Of a stretch of DNA of 64,000 nt, positions 9,669-18,229 are shown piece by piece. The DNA is taken from assembly GCA_049296795.1 (NCBI GenBank), contig JBAQTC010000006.1:14780-78779 (forward strand), given 5' to 3'. Within the stretch, counting starts at the first letter, position 1. Each line of letters starts with the position of its first letter. The DNA comes from CAXNKH01 sp049296795. Its GTDB lineage: Bacteria; Pseudomonadota; Gammaproteobacteria; Burkholderiales; Burkholderiaceae_C. The position numbers and the translations under genes are program-made. The notes under the pieces were generated by a model that was not told the origin of the DNA, did no database searches, and saw nothing but the letters and a program-made list of their open reading frames with translations.

Positions 9669-10386
9669 CCGATTTCACCCCTTCATCCACACCATAACGT
9701 TGCCGGTACTGCAGTACGCGTTGATGATCGGCTGCCAAACCTTCGCCGCTGTGCTTGGCCAGATAGTGCAACAAATCGGATAGGCGCGCAATGGTGCAGA
9801 CTTGCAAGCCGAGTTGGTCCCGCACGTACTGCACGGCGCTATGCGGCACGTCTTGGCCATTTTCGGTCGCCATTTCCTGCCGATCCAGCGCAATCGCCAT
9901 GGCATAGGGAATGGCGCCAGCGGCACGAATGATGGCGATCGACTCCCGGGCAGCGGTACCCGCCGACATCACGTCATCCACAATCAACACCCGGCCTTTG
10001 AGCGGCGCGCCCACCAGACTTCCGCCTTCACCGTGGTCCTTGACTTCCTTGCGGTTGTAGGAAAACGGCACATTACGGCCACGCCGCGCCAGCTCGACCG
10101 CCAGCGCCGCGCCCAACGGAATCCCTTTGTAAGCCGGGCCAAAAATCATGTCGAATTCGATCCCGCTGCTCAGCAGGCGCTGCGCATAAAATTCAGCCAA
10201 GCGACCGATCCGCGCACCATCATCGAACAGACCGGCATTGAAAAAGTAAGGCGACAGCCGGCCTGCTTTGGTTTTGAATTCACCAAAGCGCAACACGCCA
10301 CAATCGACTGAAAATTGCACAAAGTCTTGTGCCAACGGGTCCTGCGGCGAAGCGCCAGAGTTTGTATCAGTCACGCCATCCACCAT
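9655..10386 (-). CDS. pyrE: Orotate phosphoribosyltransferase
   Basis: A 243-residue enzyme of pyrimidine synthesis that joins orotate to PRPP to give OMP. The PRPP loop VLIVDDVMSAGTAARES, the flexible-loop residues KDHGEGGS and the N-terminal FGEFKTKAGRLSPYFFNAG are all present. The chosen ATG (10384-10386) has AAGGA seven bases upstream on its own strand. That ribosome site lies inside the first codons of the divergent xth gene, and the two start codons overlap by two bases. Upstream in-frame starts were rejected because they would extend into xth without conserved sequence. Confidence 0.95.
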   Translation of the reverse strand: MVDGVTDTNSGASPQDPLAQDFVQFSVDCGVLRFGEFKTKAGRLSPYFFNAGLFDDGARIGRLAEFYAQRLLSSGIEFDMIFGPAYKGIPLGAALAVELARRGRNVPFSYNRKEVKDHGEGGSLVGAPLKGRVLIVDDVMSAGTAARESIAIIRAAGAIPYAMAIALDRQEMATENGQDVPHSAVQYVRDQLGLQVCTIARLSDLLHYLAKHSGEGLAADHQRVLQYRQRYGVDEGVKSGGTV

Positions 10387-11188
10387 GGAGAATTCCTTGT
10401 TTAATTTATGCAGCCTCAACCTCAACGGTATCCGCTCGGCGACCAGCAAAGGCCTGTTAGCCTGGCTTGAACGCAGCCAGCTCGATTGTATTTGCGTCCA
10501 GGAAATCAAAGCGCAGGCCGCCGATATCGAAGGGCGTTTCGAACAACTCGCCGGTCTGCCAGGTTATTTCCATTTTGCCGAGAAAAAAGGCTACTCCGGG
10601 GTCGGCATTTACACCCAACACGAGCCCAGCGAAGTCATCGTCGGCCTGGGCAACTCCGAATTTGACGCCGAGGGGCGCTATCTTGAGCTGCGTTTTGACC
10701 GCGCAGGTATTAAAAAATCCATCATCAGCTGCTATTTTCCCAGTGGCTCGTCGGGCGAAGAGCGGCAACAGGCCAAGTTCCGATTTTTAGCCGCTATCTA
10801 TCCGCATCTCACACATCTCAAGCAAACGCGTGAGTTCATCCTGTGCGGCGACGTGAACATCGCGCATCAGGAAATCGACTTGAAAAACTGGAAGAGTAAC
10901 CAGAAAAATTCAGGCTTTCTGCCCGAAGAACGCGCCTGGATGACGCGACTACTTTCTGAAGCCGGTCTGGTCGATGTCTATCGCCAATTGCAACCCACAG
11001 CCACAGACGCCGCCTACACTTGGTGGAGCAACCGGGGGCAGGCCTACGCCAACAACGTGGGCTGGCGCCTGGACTACCACTTGTCCACTCCAGCTTGGGC
11101 CGCTTCGGCCCGCACCTCGGCCATTTACAAAACCGAAAAGTTCTCGGACCACGCACCGATCACGATCGGGTATGACGTGGCGCTTTGA
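10385..11188 (+). CDS. xth: Exodeoxyribonuclease III (AP endonuclease family)
   Basis: A 267-residue Mg-dependent exonuclease/AP endonuclease for base-excision repair. Motifs seen: SLNLNGIRSA, the metal-binding CVQEIKAQ, the LCGDVNIAHQ block, WWSNRGQAYANNVGWRLDYHL and the terminal FSDHAPI with catalytic Asp-His. The ATG at 10385 overlaps the divergent pyrE start codon but has no ribosome site. TTG at 10397 has GGAGA at ideal spacing and would start MFNLCSLNLNGIRS, closer to homologues, so it may be the true start. Confidence 0.95.
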   Translation: MENSLFNLCSLNLNGIRSATSKGLLAWLERSQLDCICVQEIKAQAADIEGRFEQLAGLPGYFHFAEKKGYSGVGIYTQHEPSEVIVGLGNSEFDAEGRYLELRFDRAGIKKSIISCYFPSGSSGEERQQAKFRFLAAIYPHLTHLKQTREFILCGDVNIAHQEIDLKNWKSNQKNSGFLPEERAWMTRLLSEAGLVDVYRQLQPTATDAAYTWWSNRGQAYANNVGWRLDYHLSTPAWAASARTSAIYKTEKFSDHAPITIGYDVAL

Positions 11189-11193
11189 GCTTG

Positions 11194-11901
11194 CTAAATC
11201 CCGTGGCTTTGCAACACGACCACCCCTTTGGGCGTGTTCAGGCTTGCGCTTAGATTGGCCGGCCCGGCCTCCACGGCGATGCCGCCAAGGCCTATGGCCG
11301 CGTAAGCCGCTTGCAGCTTGTCCGCCGAGGGATGGGTAACGGCCAAGCTTTGCAATGTCACGCCGGAACGCGGCAGACTGTTTCTGGGATGCAGCCGCAA
11401 AGGCTCCTCCGTATTGGGTTTGCCCCATTGAATCAAGCTAGGCAGCGCGCCGTTAAACAAACGCTGGCCATCTTCGCGCACGGTAATTTGCCATTGCAAC
11501 AAACCCCGGCGCGAGTGACGGTTGGCGTGGACCACGGGGCCACGCTCAATTCCCTGCATCTTCAAAGCAATGCGGGCTGACTCCATATCGTCGATGCTGG
11601 CAACAAAATGCACTAGCCTGGGCTCCTTGGTGATTGCGGCTGCTAGCGCAGCATCGTCCAGGTCAAACCAGCGGCTGCTCCGTTCAGGGACCGGTTTTTT
11701 CGCCGCCGGATTGATCGCAATGATTTCCAAATAAGCCAGCGGGTGGCTGGGTGTGGCAATTTTGAATAAGCGGTTGTGCGTACCAAATTGCAGATGCTCT
11801 CCGCCCGGCCCCGGCGTGATCCCGAACGTTGCCTCGCACCACTGGACCCCGAGTTCCAGAGTTGACGCTGCGACAACCAGATGATCAATTTGCGATTTCA
11901 T
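11194..11901 (-). CDS. Glyoxalase-like (VOC superfamily) domain protein
   Basis: A 235-residue protein starting SQIDHLVVAASTLELGVQW and continuing GEHLQFGTHNRLFKI, with AYLEIIAINP further on. This is the pattern of the Glyoxalase_3-type VOC fold. No substrate can be inferred. It ends 6 bases after the stop of the convergent xth gene and lies 36 bases downstream of aceE, so it may be read from the aceE transcript. Its position directly after aceE, where aceF is often found, is unusual. Confidence 0.82.
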   Translation of the reverse strand: MKSQIDHLVVAASTLELGVQWCEATFGITPGPGGEHLQFGTHNRLFKIATPSHPLAYLEIIAINPAAKKPVPERSSRWFDLDDAALAAAITKEPRLVHFVASIDDMESARIALKMQGIERGPVVHANRHSRRGLLQWQITVREDGQRLFNGALPSLIQWGKPNTEEPLRLHPRNSLPRSGVTLQSLAVTHPSADKLQAAYAAIGLGGIAVEAGPANLSASLNTPKGVVVLQSHGI

Positions 11902-11937
11902 GGCCCAACCATAACACCGCCACGCCCCTATCCCGCG

Positions 11938-14601
11938 CTATTGCAGCGCGTAGAGCGCCGCTTTCGCGATCGAGGCCGCATCGACTTCAAAAAGCGCGCG
12001 CAAGGCGGTTCGGGTGTCGCTGCGACCAAAACCGTCGGTTCCGAGCGTGAGGTAATTCCGCCCTGGCGGCAGGTAGGCCCGGATCGTCTCGGGAACTGCC
12101 CGTACATAGTCGCTGGCGGCGATGATAGGGCCACGCGAACCCTGCAGTTGCTGGGTCACAAAGGGCTTCGCCTCGCCTTGTCCATGACGTGCTTGCCGCT
12201 CGCACAGCGTGCCGTCACGCGCCAGCTCACTCCAGCTGGTGACGCTAAAGACCTGGCTGGCCACGCCTTGTTCTGCCAGCAGCGCGGCCGCCTTGAGCAC
12301 TTCGGTCAGGATGGCGCCGGACCCCAACAGGGTCACCTGCTTGGCGTTGGTTTTCTGGCTGTCTTTGGTTTGCTGCGGCTGGAAACTTTTAAATTGATAG
12401 CAACCACGAATCACCTGCTGCTCGACCCCGTCTGGCAAATCGGGATGCGCGTAGTTCTCGTTCATTAAAGTGATGTAGTAAAACAAGTCGCGCTGCTCGA
12501 GCACCATGTCGCGAATACCCTGATCGATAATGACGGCCAGCTCGCCGGCGAACGCCGGGTCGTAAGCTTTGCAGTTGGGGATGGTTGAGGCCCAAAGTTG
12601 GCTGGTGCCGTCTTGGTGCTGCAAGCCTTCTCCGCTCAGTGTTGTGCGCCCCGACGTGGCACCCAACAGAAAACCACGGGGTCGCTGGTCAGCAGCGGCC
12701 CAGATCTGGTCACCAACCCGCTGAAAACCAAACATGGAGTAGTAGATATAGAACGGCAACATGGCCAGACCATGCACGCTGTAAGCGGTGGCGGCAGCGG
12801 TCCAGCTGGCGATGGCACCTGCTTCGCTGATGCCTTCTTCCAGGATCTGTCCATCCATCGCTTCGCGGTAGCTCAAGACCGATCCGATGTCTTCGGGCGC
12901 ATAGCGCTGGCCAACGCTGGAGTAAATGCCGACCTGCTTGAACAAATTGGCCATGCCAAAAGTGCGTGCTTCGTCAGCCACGATGGGGACGATACGCGGG
13001 CCCAACTCGGTGTGTTTGAGCAGGTTGCCCAACATGCGAACGAACGCCATGGTGGTGCTCATTTCCTTGCCGTCGGCCTTCAACGCGAATCCGGCGTAGC
13101 TCGCAACGGCAGGCGGTGTGATTTTTTCGCAAGTCGTTTCACGCTTGGGCAGGTAACCGCCGAGCTGTTCGCGTTGGCGCTGCAGATAACGCATTTCTGC
13201 ACTGTCAGGTTCGGGCTTGTAAAAACTTACGCTGGTGGCCTGCTCGTCGCTCAGAGGTAAATTAAAACGATTCCGAAATTCCAGCAAGGCTGCGTCGTCG
13301 AGCTTTTTTTGCGAGTGGGTGGTCATCTTGCCCTGGCCGGCAGCGCCCATGCCATAACCTTTTTTGGTGTGCGCCAGAATCACCGTGGGCTGGCCTTTGT
13401 GCTTTGCCGCCGCTGCGTAAGCCGCATGTACTTTGACGATGTCGTGGCCACCTCGCTTGAGCCGGTCGATCTGCTCGTCGCTCATGCCTTGGGCCAATCG
13501 CGCCAGATCGGGGTTCTGACCAAAGAAATGCTCGCGGTTGTAGCGTCCATCACTGGCCGCAAAAGTCTGCATTTGACCATCGACCGTGTTGGCAAAAGCC
13601 GCTCGCAAAGCGCCGCTGCTATCGCGCGCAAACAGGCCATCCCAATCGCTGCCCCAGATCAGCTTGATCACATTCCAACCGGCACCCGCGAACAGTTTTT
13701 CCAACTCGTCAATGATGCGGCCATTGCCGCGCACCGGGCCGTCGAGCCGTTGCAAATTGCAATTGACGACCCACACCAGGTTATCCAAGCCTTCGCGCGC
13801 TGCCAGGGTCAACGCGCTCATGCTTTCGGGCTCATCCATCTCGCCATCGCCAAACACGCCCCAGACTTTGCGCCCAGCACAGTCTTGCAATTGGCGGTGA
13901 CTCAGATAGCGCATGAAGCGCGCTTGGTAAATCGAGCTGATCGGACCGATTCCCATGGAGCCGGTGGGGAACTGCCAGAAGTCGGGCATCAGGTAAGGAT
14001 GGGGGTAGCTTGGCAAGCCCTGTGCCCCATTGCGTTCGGCCCGCAATTCCTGGCGGTAATGCAGTAAATCGTTCTCGCTCAAGCGCCCTTCCAAATAGGC
14101 CCGGGCATAAACGCCGGGTGCGCTGTGCGGCTGGAAGAAAACCAAATCCCCACCATGTTGCCGTCCGGGCTGTTGGTTGCGAGCTTGGAAAAAATGGTTG
14201 AAACCGACTTCAAACAAGTCTGCCGCACTGGCATAACTGGCAATGTGACCGCCCAGGTCGCCATAGGCCTGATTGGCGCGCACCACCATGGCCAAAGCAT
14301 TCCAGCGCATCAGCGAAGCCAGCCGCTCTTCGATCGCCAAGTCGCCCGGAAACGAGGGCTGCTGATCCACCGCGATGGTGTTGACATAAGGCGTGTTGAG
14401 TTCGGGCATCCAGCCGGTTCCCAGCGTGCGTGCCTGCTCAGCCAAAGCGTCCAAAATCCAGCGTGCCCGCGCCGGGCCGTTGGCCGCGACCAGCGCAGCA
14501 AAAGCATCACGCCATTCGCGTGTTTCCTGTGGATCGGCGTCGTCTGCCATCCGCGCTGCGGATTCAGGGAAAGAAAGTTCGGTTGTTGTTGCGCGGTTCA
14601 T
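11938..14601 (-). CDS. aceE: Pyruvate dehydrogenase E1 component (homodimeric type)
   Basis: An 887-residue thiamine-diphosphate enzyme that decarboxylates pyruvate and acetylates the lipoyl groups of E2. The TPP/Mg motif starts FGDGEMDEPESM and closes VVNCNLQRLDG. Other family blocks are LNTPYVNTIAVDQQPSFPGD near the N terminus and SGRTTLSGEGLQHQDG in the transketolase-like half. Length is normal for the gammaproteobacterial/betaproteobacterial E1. The E2 and E3 genes are not adjacent. An Lrp/AsnC regulator starts 84 bases away on the other strand. Confidence 0.98.
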   Translation of the reverse strand: MNRATTTELSFPESAARMADDADPQETREWRDAFAALVAANGPARARWILDALAEQARTLGTGWMPELNTPYVNTIAVDQQPSFPGDLAIEERLASLMRWNALAMVVRANQAYGDLGGHIASYASAADLFEVGFNHFFQARNQQPGRQHGGDLVFFQPHSAPGVYARAYLEGRLSENDLLHYRQELRAERNGAQGLPSYPHPYLMPDFWQFPTGSMGIGPISSIYQARFMRYLSHRQLQDCAGRKVWGVFGDGEMDEPESMSALTLAAREGLDNLVWVVNCNLQRLDGPVRGNGRIIDELEKLFAGAGWNVIKLIWGSDWDGLFARDSSGALRAAFANTVDGQMQTFAASDGRYNREHFFGQNPDLARLAQGMSDEQIDRLKRGGHDIVKVHAAYAAAAKHKGQPTVILAHTKKGYGMGAAGQGKMTTHSQKKLDDAALLEFRNRFNLPLSDEQATSVSFYKPEPDSAEMRYLQRQREQLGGYLPKRETTCEKITPPAVASYAGFALKADGKEMSTTMAFVRMLGNLLKHTELGPRIVPIVADEARTFGMANLFKQVGIYSSVGQRYAPEDIGSVLSYREAMDGQILEEGISEAGAIASWTAAATAYSVHGLAMLPFYIYYSMFGFQRVGDQIWAAADQRPRGFLLGATSGRTTLSGEGLQHQDGTSQLWASTIPNCKAYDPAFAGELAVIIDQGIRDMVLEQRDLFYYITLMNENYAHPDLPDGVEQQVIRGCYQFKSFQPQQTKDSQKTNAKQVTLLGSGAILTEVLKAAALLAEQGVASQVFSVTSWSELARDGTLCERQARHGQGEAKPFVTQQLQGSRGPIIAASDYVRAVPETIRAYLPPGRNYLTLGTDGFGRSDTRTALRALFEVDAASIAKAALYALQ

Positions 14602-14685
14602 GGCCCCTACTGTATTGAATTGACCGCCCTATTGCCTGCCGTAATACCTCTTGTTTCGATGATTTACAGCATAAAATGCGGCCGA

Positions 14686-15165
14686 ATGAATCCCTTAAGA
14701 AATATTGACGTTATAGATTTGCGAATTCTGGATGAATTGCAGCGCGATGGCGCGCTGAGCAATGTCGAATTGGCGCGTCGGGTTCACCTCTCTGCGTCGC
14801 CCTGCTTGGCCCGGGTTAAAGCCTTGCAGGCCAGTGGCGTGATCAAGCGCTATGTGGCGCTGGTCAGTGCGACCCATCTTGGCTTGGGATTGACGGTGTT
14901 TATTTCGATCAGCCTGAAGTCGCAAAGCAAGGAGGCCTTGGCCGAGTTCGAACGCTGCATCCAAGACCACGACGAAGTGATGGAGTGCTACTTGATGACG
15001 GGCGATTCGGACTACCTGATTCGTGTCGCTGTGGCCGACATGGCGGCGTTGGAAAAATTCATCTTGGAACAGCTCACGCCCATTCCAGGCATTGAAAAAA
15101 TTCGCTCCAGCTTTGCCCTGAAGCAGGTGCGCTATAAAACCGCTTTGCCGCTGGGGCTTGGTTGA
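14686..15165 (+). CDS. Lrp/AsnC-family transcriptional regulator
   Basis: A 159-residue regulator with an N-terminal winged helix-turn-helix (DLRILDELQRDGALSNVELA then RRVHLSASPCLARVKAL, about residues 10-55). A C-terminal RAM ligand domain (about 70-150, with YLMTGDSDYLIRVAV) follows. Such proteins sense amino acids and bind DNA as dimers or octamers. It is divergent from aceE, so control of pyruvate dehydrogenase is a reasonable inference. A start nine codons upstream (MIYSIKCGR) is also open; the chosen one matches the family N terminus. Confidence 0.92.
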   Translation: MNPLRNIDVIDLRILDELQRDGALSNVELARRVHLSASPCLARVKALQASGVIKRYVALVSATHLGLGLTVFISISLKSQSKEALAEFERCIQDHDEVMECYLMTGDSDYLIRVAVADMAALEKFILEQLTPIPGIEKIRSSFALKQVRYKTALPLGLG

Positions 15166-15661
15166 GCTTGGGCTGGAACGGATACCTCAGCACCGGCCGT
15201 GCCCACACCAGGGCGTACTTAAGTTTGAATTCCCCTGTGCTGTCGCTGATGAGACCGGGGCGAATAACTCCGCGGCTGTCCCCCGCCCTGCGGGCTCCGC
15301 CTTAATGCCGCTGCGCCATTCACCCCAATCTCATCCTCAAAAATTGTCTGTGGCTTGGAGAATCCATGAAGTCAGGCTTTTCGGACTTCTTTTTGCCGCG
15401 CCAAGACTGTAGTACAGGCCGGTGGTGCGGGTGTCCGGGCGCAGGCCCGATTCGCGGTTGCTACACAGCTTGTGCGCCTGACACGGTGTTAAAGCAGCAA
15501 TGCAGGATTTAATATGCAGCCGCCCGCGAGCCTGGGCTGGAGAACGGGCACCCAATCCACCGGCCTTGCCAACACCTGCGCACGCGAAGGGATTAGTTAA
15601 ACCATGCCCGTTATACTTTTTCTCTTCATCGATTCACCTGACCCAAGCCCGGATACCCCCC
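15166..15661 (+). other. Non-coding spacer before the sugar-acid cluster
   Basis: About 495 bases without a recognisable gene. It contains GC-rich palindromic stretches such as CGGGC-gca-GGCCCG near 15437 and a Pro/Arg-rich open frame on the minus strand that I do not believe. A TATACT hexamer near 15611 could be the -10 of the dehydratase promoter, but no good -35 was found. Composition and short palindromes suggest repeat debris rather than coding DNA. Confidence 0.4.
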
Positions 15662-17413
15662 ATGACCAACGACACACCAACACCAAAGCGCAAAAAACCT
15701 GAAGATCTTCGATCATTTCGCTGGTATGGCGTGAAAGACATGCGCTCTTTCGGCCACCGCTCCCGCACCGCCCAAATGGGTTACCACCGCAGCGATTACG
15801 CAGGCAAACCAGTGATTGCCATCATTAACACCTGGAGCGACATCAACCCTTGCCACAGCCATTTCAAGCAGCGGGTCGAAGAAGTCAAGCGTGGCATCTG
15901 GCAGGCCGGCGGTTTTCCGGTGGAGATGCCGGCGATCTCACTGTCTGAGCCGATGCAAAAACCCACTACCATGCTGTATCGCAACTTGCTGGCGATGGAG
16001 ACCGAGGAGTTGCTGCGCTCTTATCCGGCTGATGGCTGCGTGCTGATGGGTGGCTGCGACAAAACCACGCCAGCGCTGGTGATGGGTGCTTTGGCCATGA
16101 ACCTGCCGACCATATTTGTTCCGGCCGGCCCGATGTTGCGCGGTGATTACAAAGGCAAGTTTCTGGGCAGCGGTTCCGACACCTGGAAATACTGGGCTGA
16201 GTTGCGTGCCGGCAACATCAACGAGGACGACTGGCAAGAAGTCGAGGACGGTATTGCACGCTCACCAGGCCACTGCATGACCATGGGAACCGCCAGCACC
16301 ATGACCAGCGCGGTTGAAGTGCTGGGCTTTACCCTGCCCGGCGCTGCGTCGATTCCTGCGCCCGATTCGCGCCACGCCCAAATGGCCACGCTCACGGGCA
16401 AGGAAATTGTCGACATGGTGTGGCTCGATCGCAAGCCGCTGGATTTCTTGAGTGCCGCCTCTTTTGACAACGCAGTCACCACGGTGCTAGGTCTGGGCGG
16501 CTCGACCAACTCCATCGTGCACCTGGTGGCGATGGCCAAACGCGCTGGCATTGCACTCAATATCGACCGTTTCGATGCGCTGGCCCGCAAGACGCCGGTA
16601 CTGGCCAATTTGCGGCCTTCCGGCGCTTTCTTGATGGAAGATTTTTATTACGCCGGCGGTCTGCGCGGTTTGCTGACCCAACTCGGTGACCTGATTGATG
16701 GCAGCACGCTGCAATGCAACGGCCTGACCTTGGCGCAAAACATAGCCGATGCCAAGGTCTACAACGACGATGTGATCCGTCCCTTTAGCAATCCGCTGGT
16801 CGCCAAAGATGGGCTGGCGGTGTTACGTGGCAACTTGGCACCCGACGGCGCCGTGATCAAGCCAGCAGCGATGGAAAAGCGCTTTTACCAACACCAGGGC
16901 CGGGCCGTGGTGTTCAAAGACTACAACGACATGAACGCGCGAATTGACGATCCAGCGCTCGATGTTGACGCCGACAGCGTGATTGTTTTGCAAAGTGCGG
17001 GGCCGCAAGGGGCGCCGGGCATGCCCGAATGGGGTCAGCTGCCGATTCCGCAGAAACTGCTCAAACAAGGGGTGCGCGACATGTTGCGGATTTCCGATGC
17101 GCGCATGAGCGGCACCAGTTATGGCGCTTGCGTGCTACACGTCACCCCCGAGTCGCATGTGGGCGGACCGTTGGCGCTGGTGCGCGACGGCGATCTGATC
17201 CGCCTTGACATTGAGACCCGCAAACTCGACCTGGTGATCAGCGATGAGGAATTTGCCCTGCGCCGCGCGGCCTGGCAAGCACCACCGCCCAAATACACCC
17301 GCGGTTACGGCGTGCTTTACCTCAAGCACATTCAGCAGGCCGACCAGGGCTGCGACTTCGATTTTCTCGAACCCGACAAAATACAGACCGACGGCGAACC
17401 CGAAATTCATTAA
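15662..17413 (+). CDS. IlvD/Edd-family dehydratase, probable L-arabinonate (pentonate) dehydratase
   Basis: A 583-residue Fe-S dehydratase that should remove water from a sugar acid to give a 2-keto-3-deoxy acid. The three cluster cysteines are visible: Cys64 (INPCHSH), Cys132 (GGCDKTTP) and Cys205 (GHCMTMGTAST). The late block ISDARMSGTSYGACVLH holds the catalytic Ser. The start RSFRWYG and the layout resemble characterised L-arabinonate dehydratases more than IlvD. I chose ATG 15662, not the upstream open frame. It is first of three same-strand genes with an RraA-like protein and a 2-hydroxyacid dehydrogenase. Family certain, substrate inferred. Confidence 0.88.
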   Translation: MTNDTPTPKRKKPEDLRSFRWYGVKDMRSFGHRSRTAQMGYHRSDYAGKPVIAIINTWSDINPCHSHFKQRVEEVKRGIWQAGGFPVEMPAISLSEPMQKPTTMLYRNLLAMETEELLRSYPADGCVLMGGCDKTTPALVMGALAMNLPTIFVPAGPMLRGDYKGKFLGSGSDTWKYWAELRAGNINEDDWQEVEDGIARSPGHCMTMGTASTMTSAVEVLGFTLPGAASIPAPDSRHAQMATLTGKEIVDMVWLDRKPLDFLSAASFDNAVTTVLGLGGSTNSIVHLVAMAKRAGIALNIDRFDALARKTPVLANLRPSGAFLMEDFYYAGGLRGLLTQLGDLIDGSTLQCNGLTLAQNIADAKVYNDDVIRPFSNPLVAKDGLAVLRGNLAPDGAVIKPAAMEKRFYQHQGRAVVFKDYNDMNARIDDPALDVDADSVIVLQSAGPQGAPGMPEWGQLPIPQKLLKQGVRDMLRISDARMSGTSYGACVLHVTPESHVGGPLALVRDGDLIRLDIETRKLDLVISDEEFALRRAAWQAPPPKYTRGYGVLYLKHIQQADQGCDFDFLEPDKIQTDGEPEIH

Positions 17414-17436
17414 TTCCCAGCCCAGCTCAATCCCAT

Positions 17437-18156
17437 ATGACCACCATGAATCCAGAAACCCTGGCCCGACTCCAACACATCAGCGTCGCCACCCTGTGCA
17501 CGCAACTGTTCAAGCGCGGCTTTCGTAACGTCTACATCCAGGGTGTTGCCCGCTTGACCGACCCTTCGGGCGGCAACCTGGTGGGTCCGGCCTTCACCAT
17601 GCGCAGCATTCCGGCGCGCGAAGACCTCGATCAGCTCAGTGCATTCGACAACCCCGACCACCCGCAACGCAAAGCGATTGAATCGGTGCCGCCGGGCCAT
17701 GTGCTGGTGCTCGATTGCCGCGGCGAAACGCGGGTGGCCTCGGGCGGTCAGATTCTCACCACGCGTCTCAAAGTACGCGGCGCTGCCGGCCTGGTGTCAG
17801 ATGGCCCGGTGCGCGACAGCGGGCCGATTTCCGAAATGGATTTCCCGGTTTACTGTGCAGGTGGCAGCGCGCCCTTGAATTTGATTCAACACCACGCAAT
17901 CGACCTCAATGTGCCCATCGGCTGTGGCGGCGTGGCGGTCTATCCAGGCGACATCATCGTGGGTGACGAAGAAGGCGTTGCCGTGATCCCGCAGCATCTG
18001 GTTGACGAAGTGGCACGCGATGCAGCCGAGCAGGAAGTGATGGAAATGTTCCTGCTGGAACGAGTACAGGCCGGCGCTATTTTGCGTGGCACATACCCGC
18101 CCAACGCCGAGACCAAAGCTGCTTTCGCTGTTTGGTGCCAAGAAAGAAATCTTTAA
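17437..18156 (+). CDS. RraA-like / HMG-aldolase-family protein
   Basis: A 239-residue member of the RraA/4-hydroxy-4-methyl-2-oxoglutarate aldolase family. The core shows GNLVGPAFTMRSIPARED, the binding loop GGQILTTRLKVRGAAGLVSD with the following DGPVRDSG (Arg and Asp of the metal site), and VYPGDIIVGDEEGVAVIP. True RraA inhibits RNase E but is about 160 residues. This longer type often sits in sugar-acid or aromatic operons as an aldolase or decarboxylase. Here, 23 bases after the dehydratase, a catabolic lyase role is more likely than RNase control. Confidence 0.85.
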   Translation: MTTMNPETLARLQHISVATLCTQLFKRGFRNVYIQGVARLTDPSGGNLVGPAFTMRSIPAREDLDQLSAFDNPDHPQRKAIESVPPGHVLVLDCRGETRVASGGQILTTRLKVRGAAGLVSDGPVRDSGPISEMDFPVYCAGGSAPLNLIQHHAIDLNVPIGCGGVAVYPGDIIVGDEEGVAVIPQHLVDEVARDAAEQEVMEMFLLERVQAGAILRGTYPPNAETKAAFAVWCQERNL

Positions 18157-18229
18157 TGCTTTGCCCGATCGCCCCAACATTGGGCGACTGATTGACCCTA
18201 TCCCCGACCCCTTAAACAACTATCTCACC

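Noticed and set aside
13309..14067. 252-residue plus-strand frame inside aceE
   Set aside because: Antisense to strongly conserved E1 sequence; no ribosome site or family features.
15337..15555. 72-residue minus-strand frame in the spacer before the dehydratase
   Set aside because: No ribosome site or recognised family; composition looks like translated repeat DNA.
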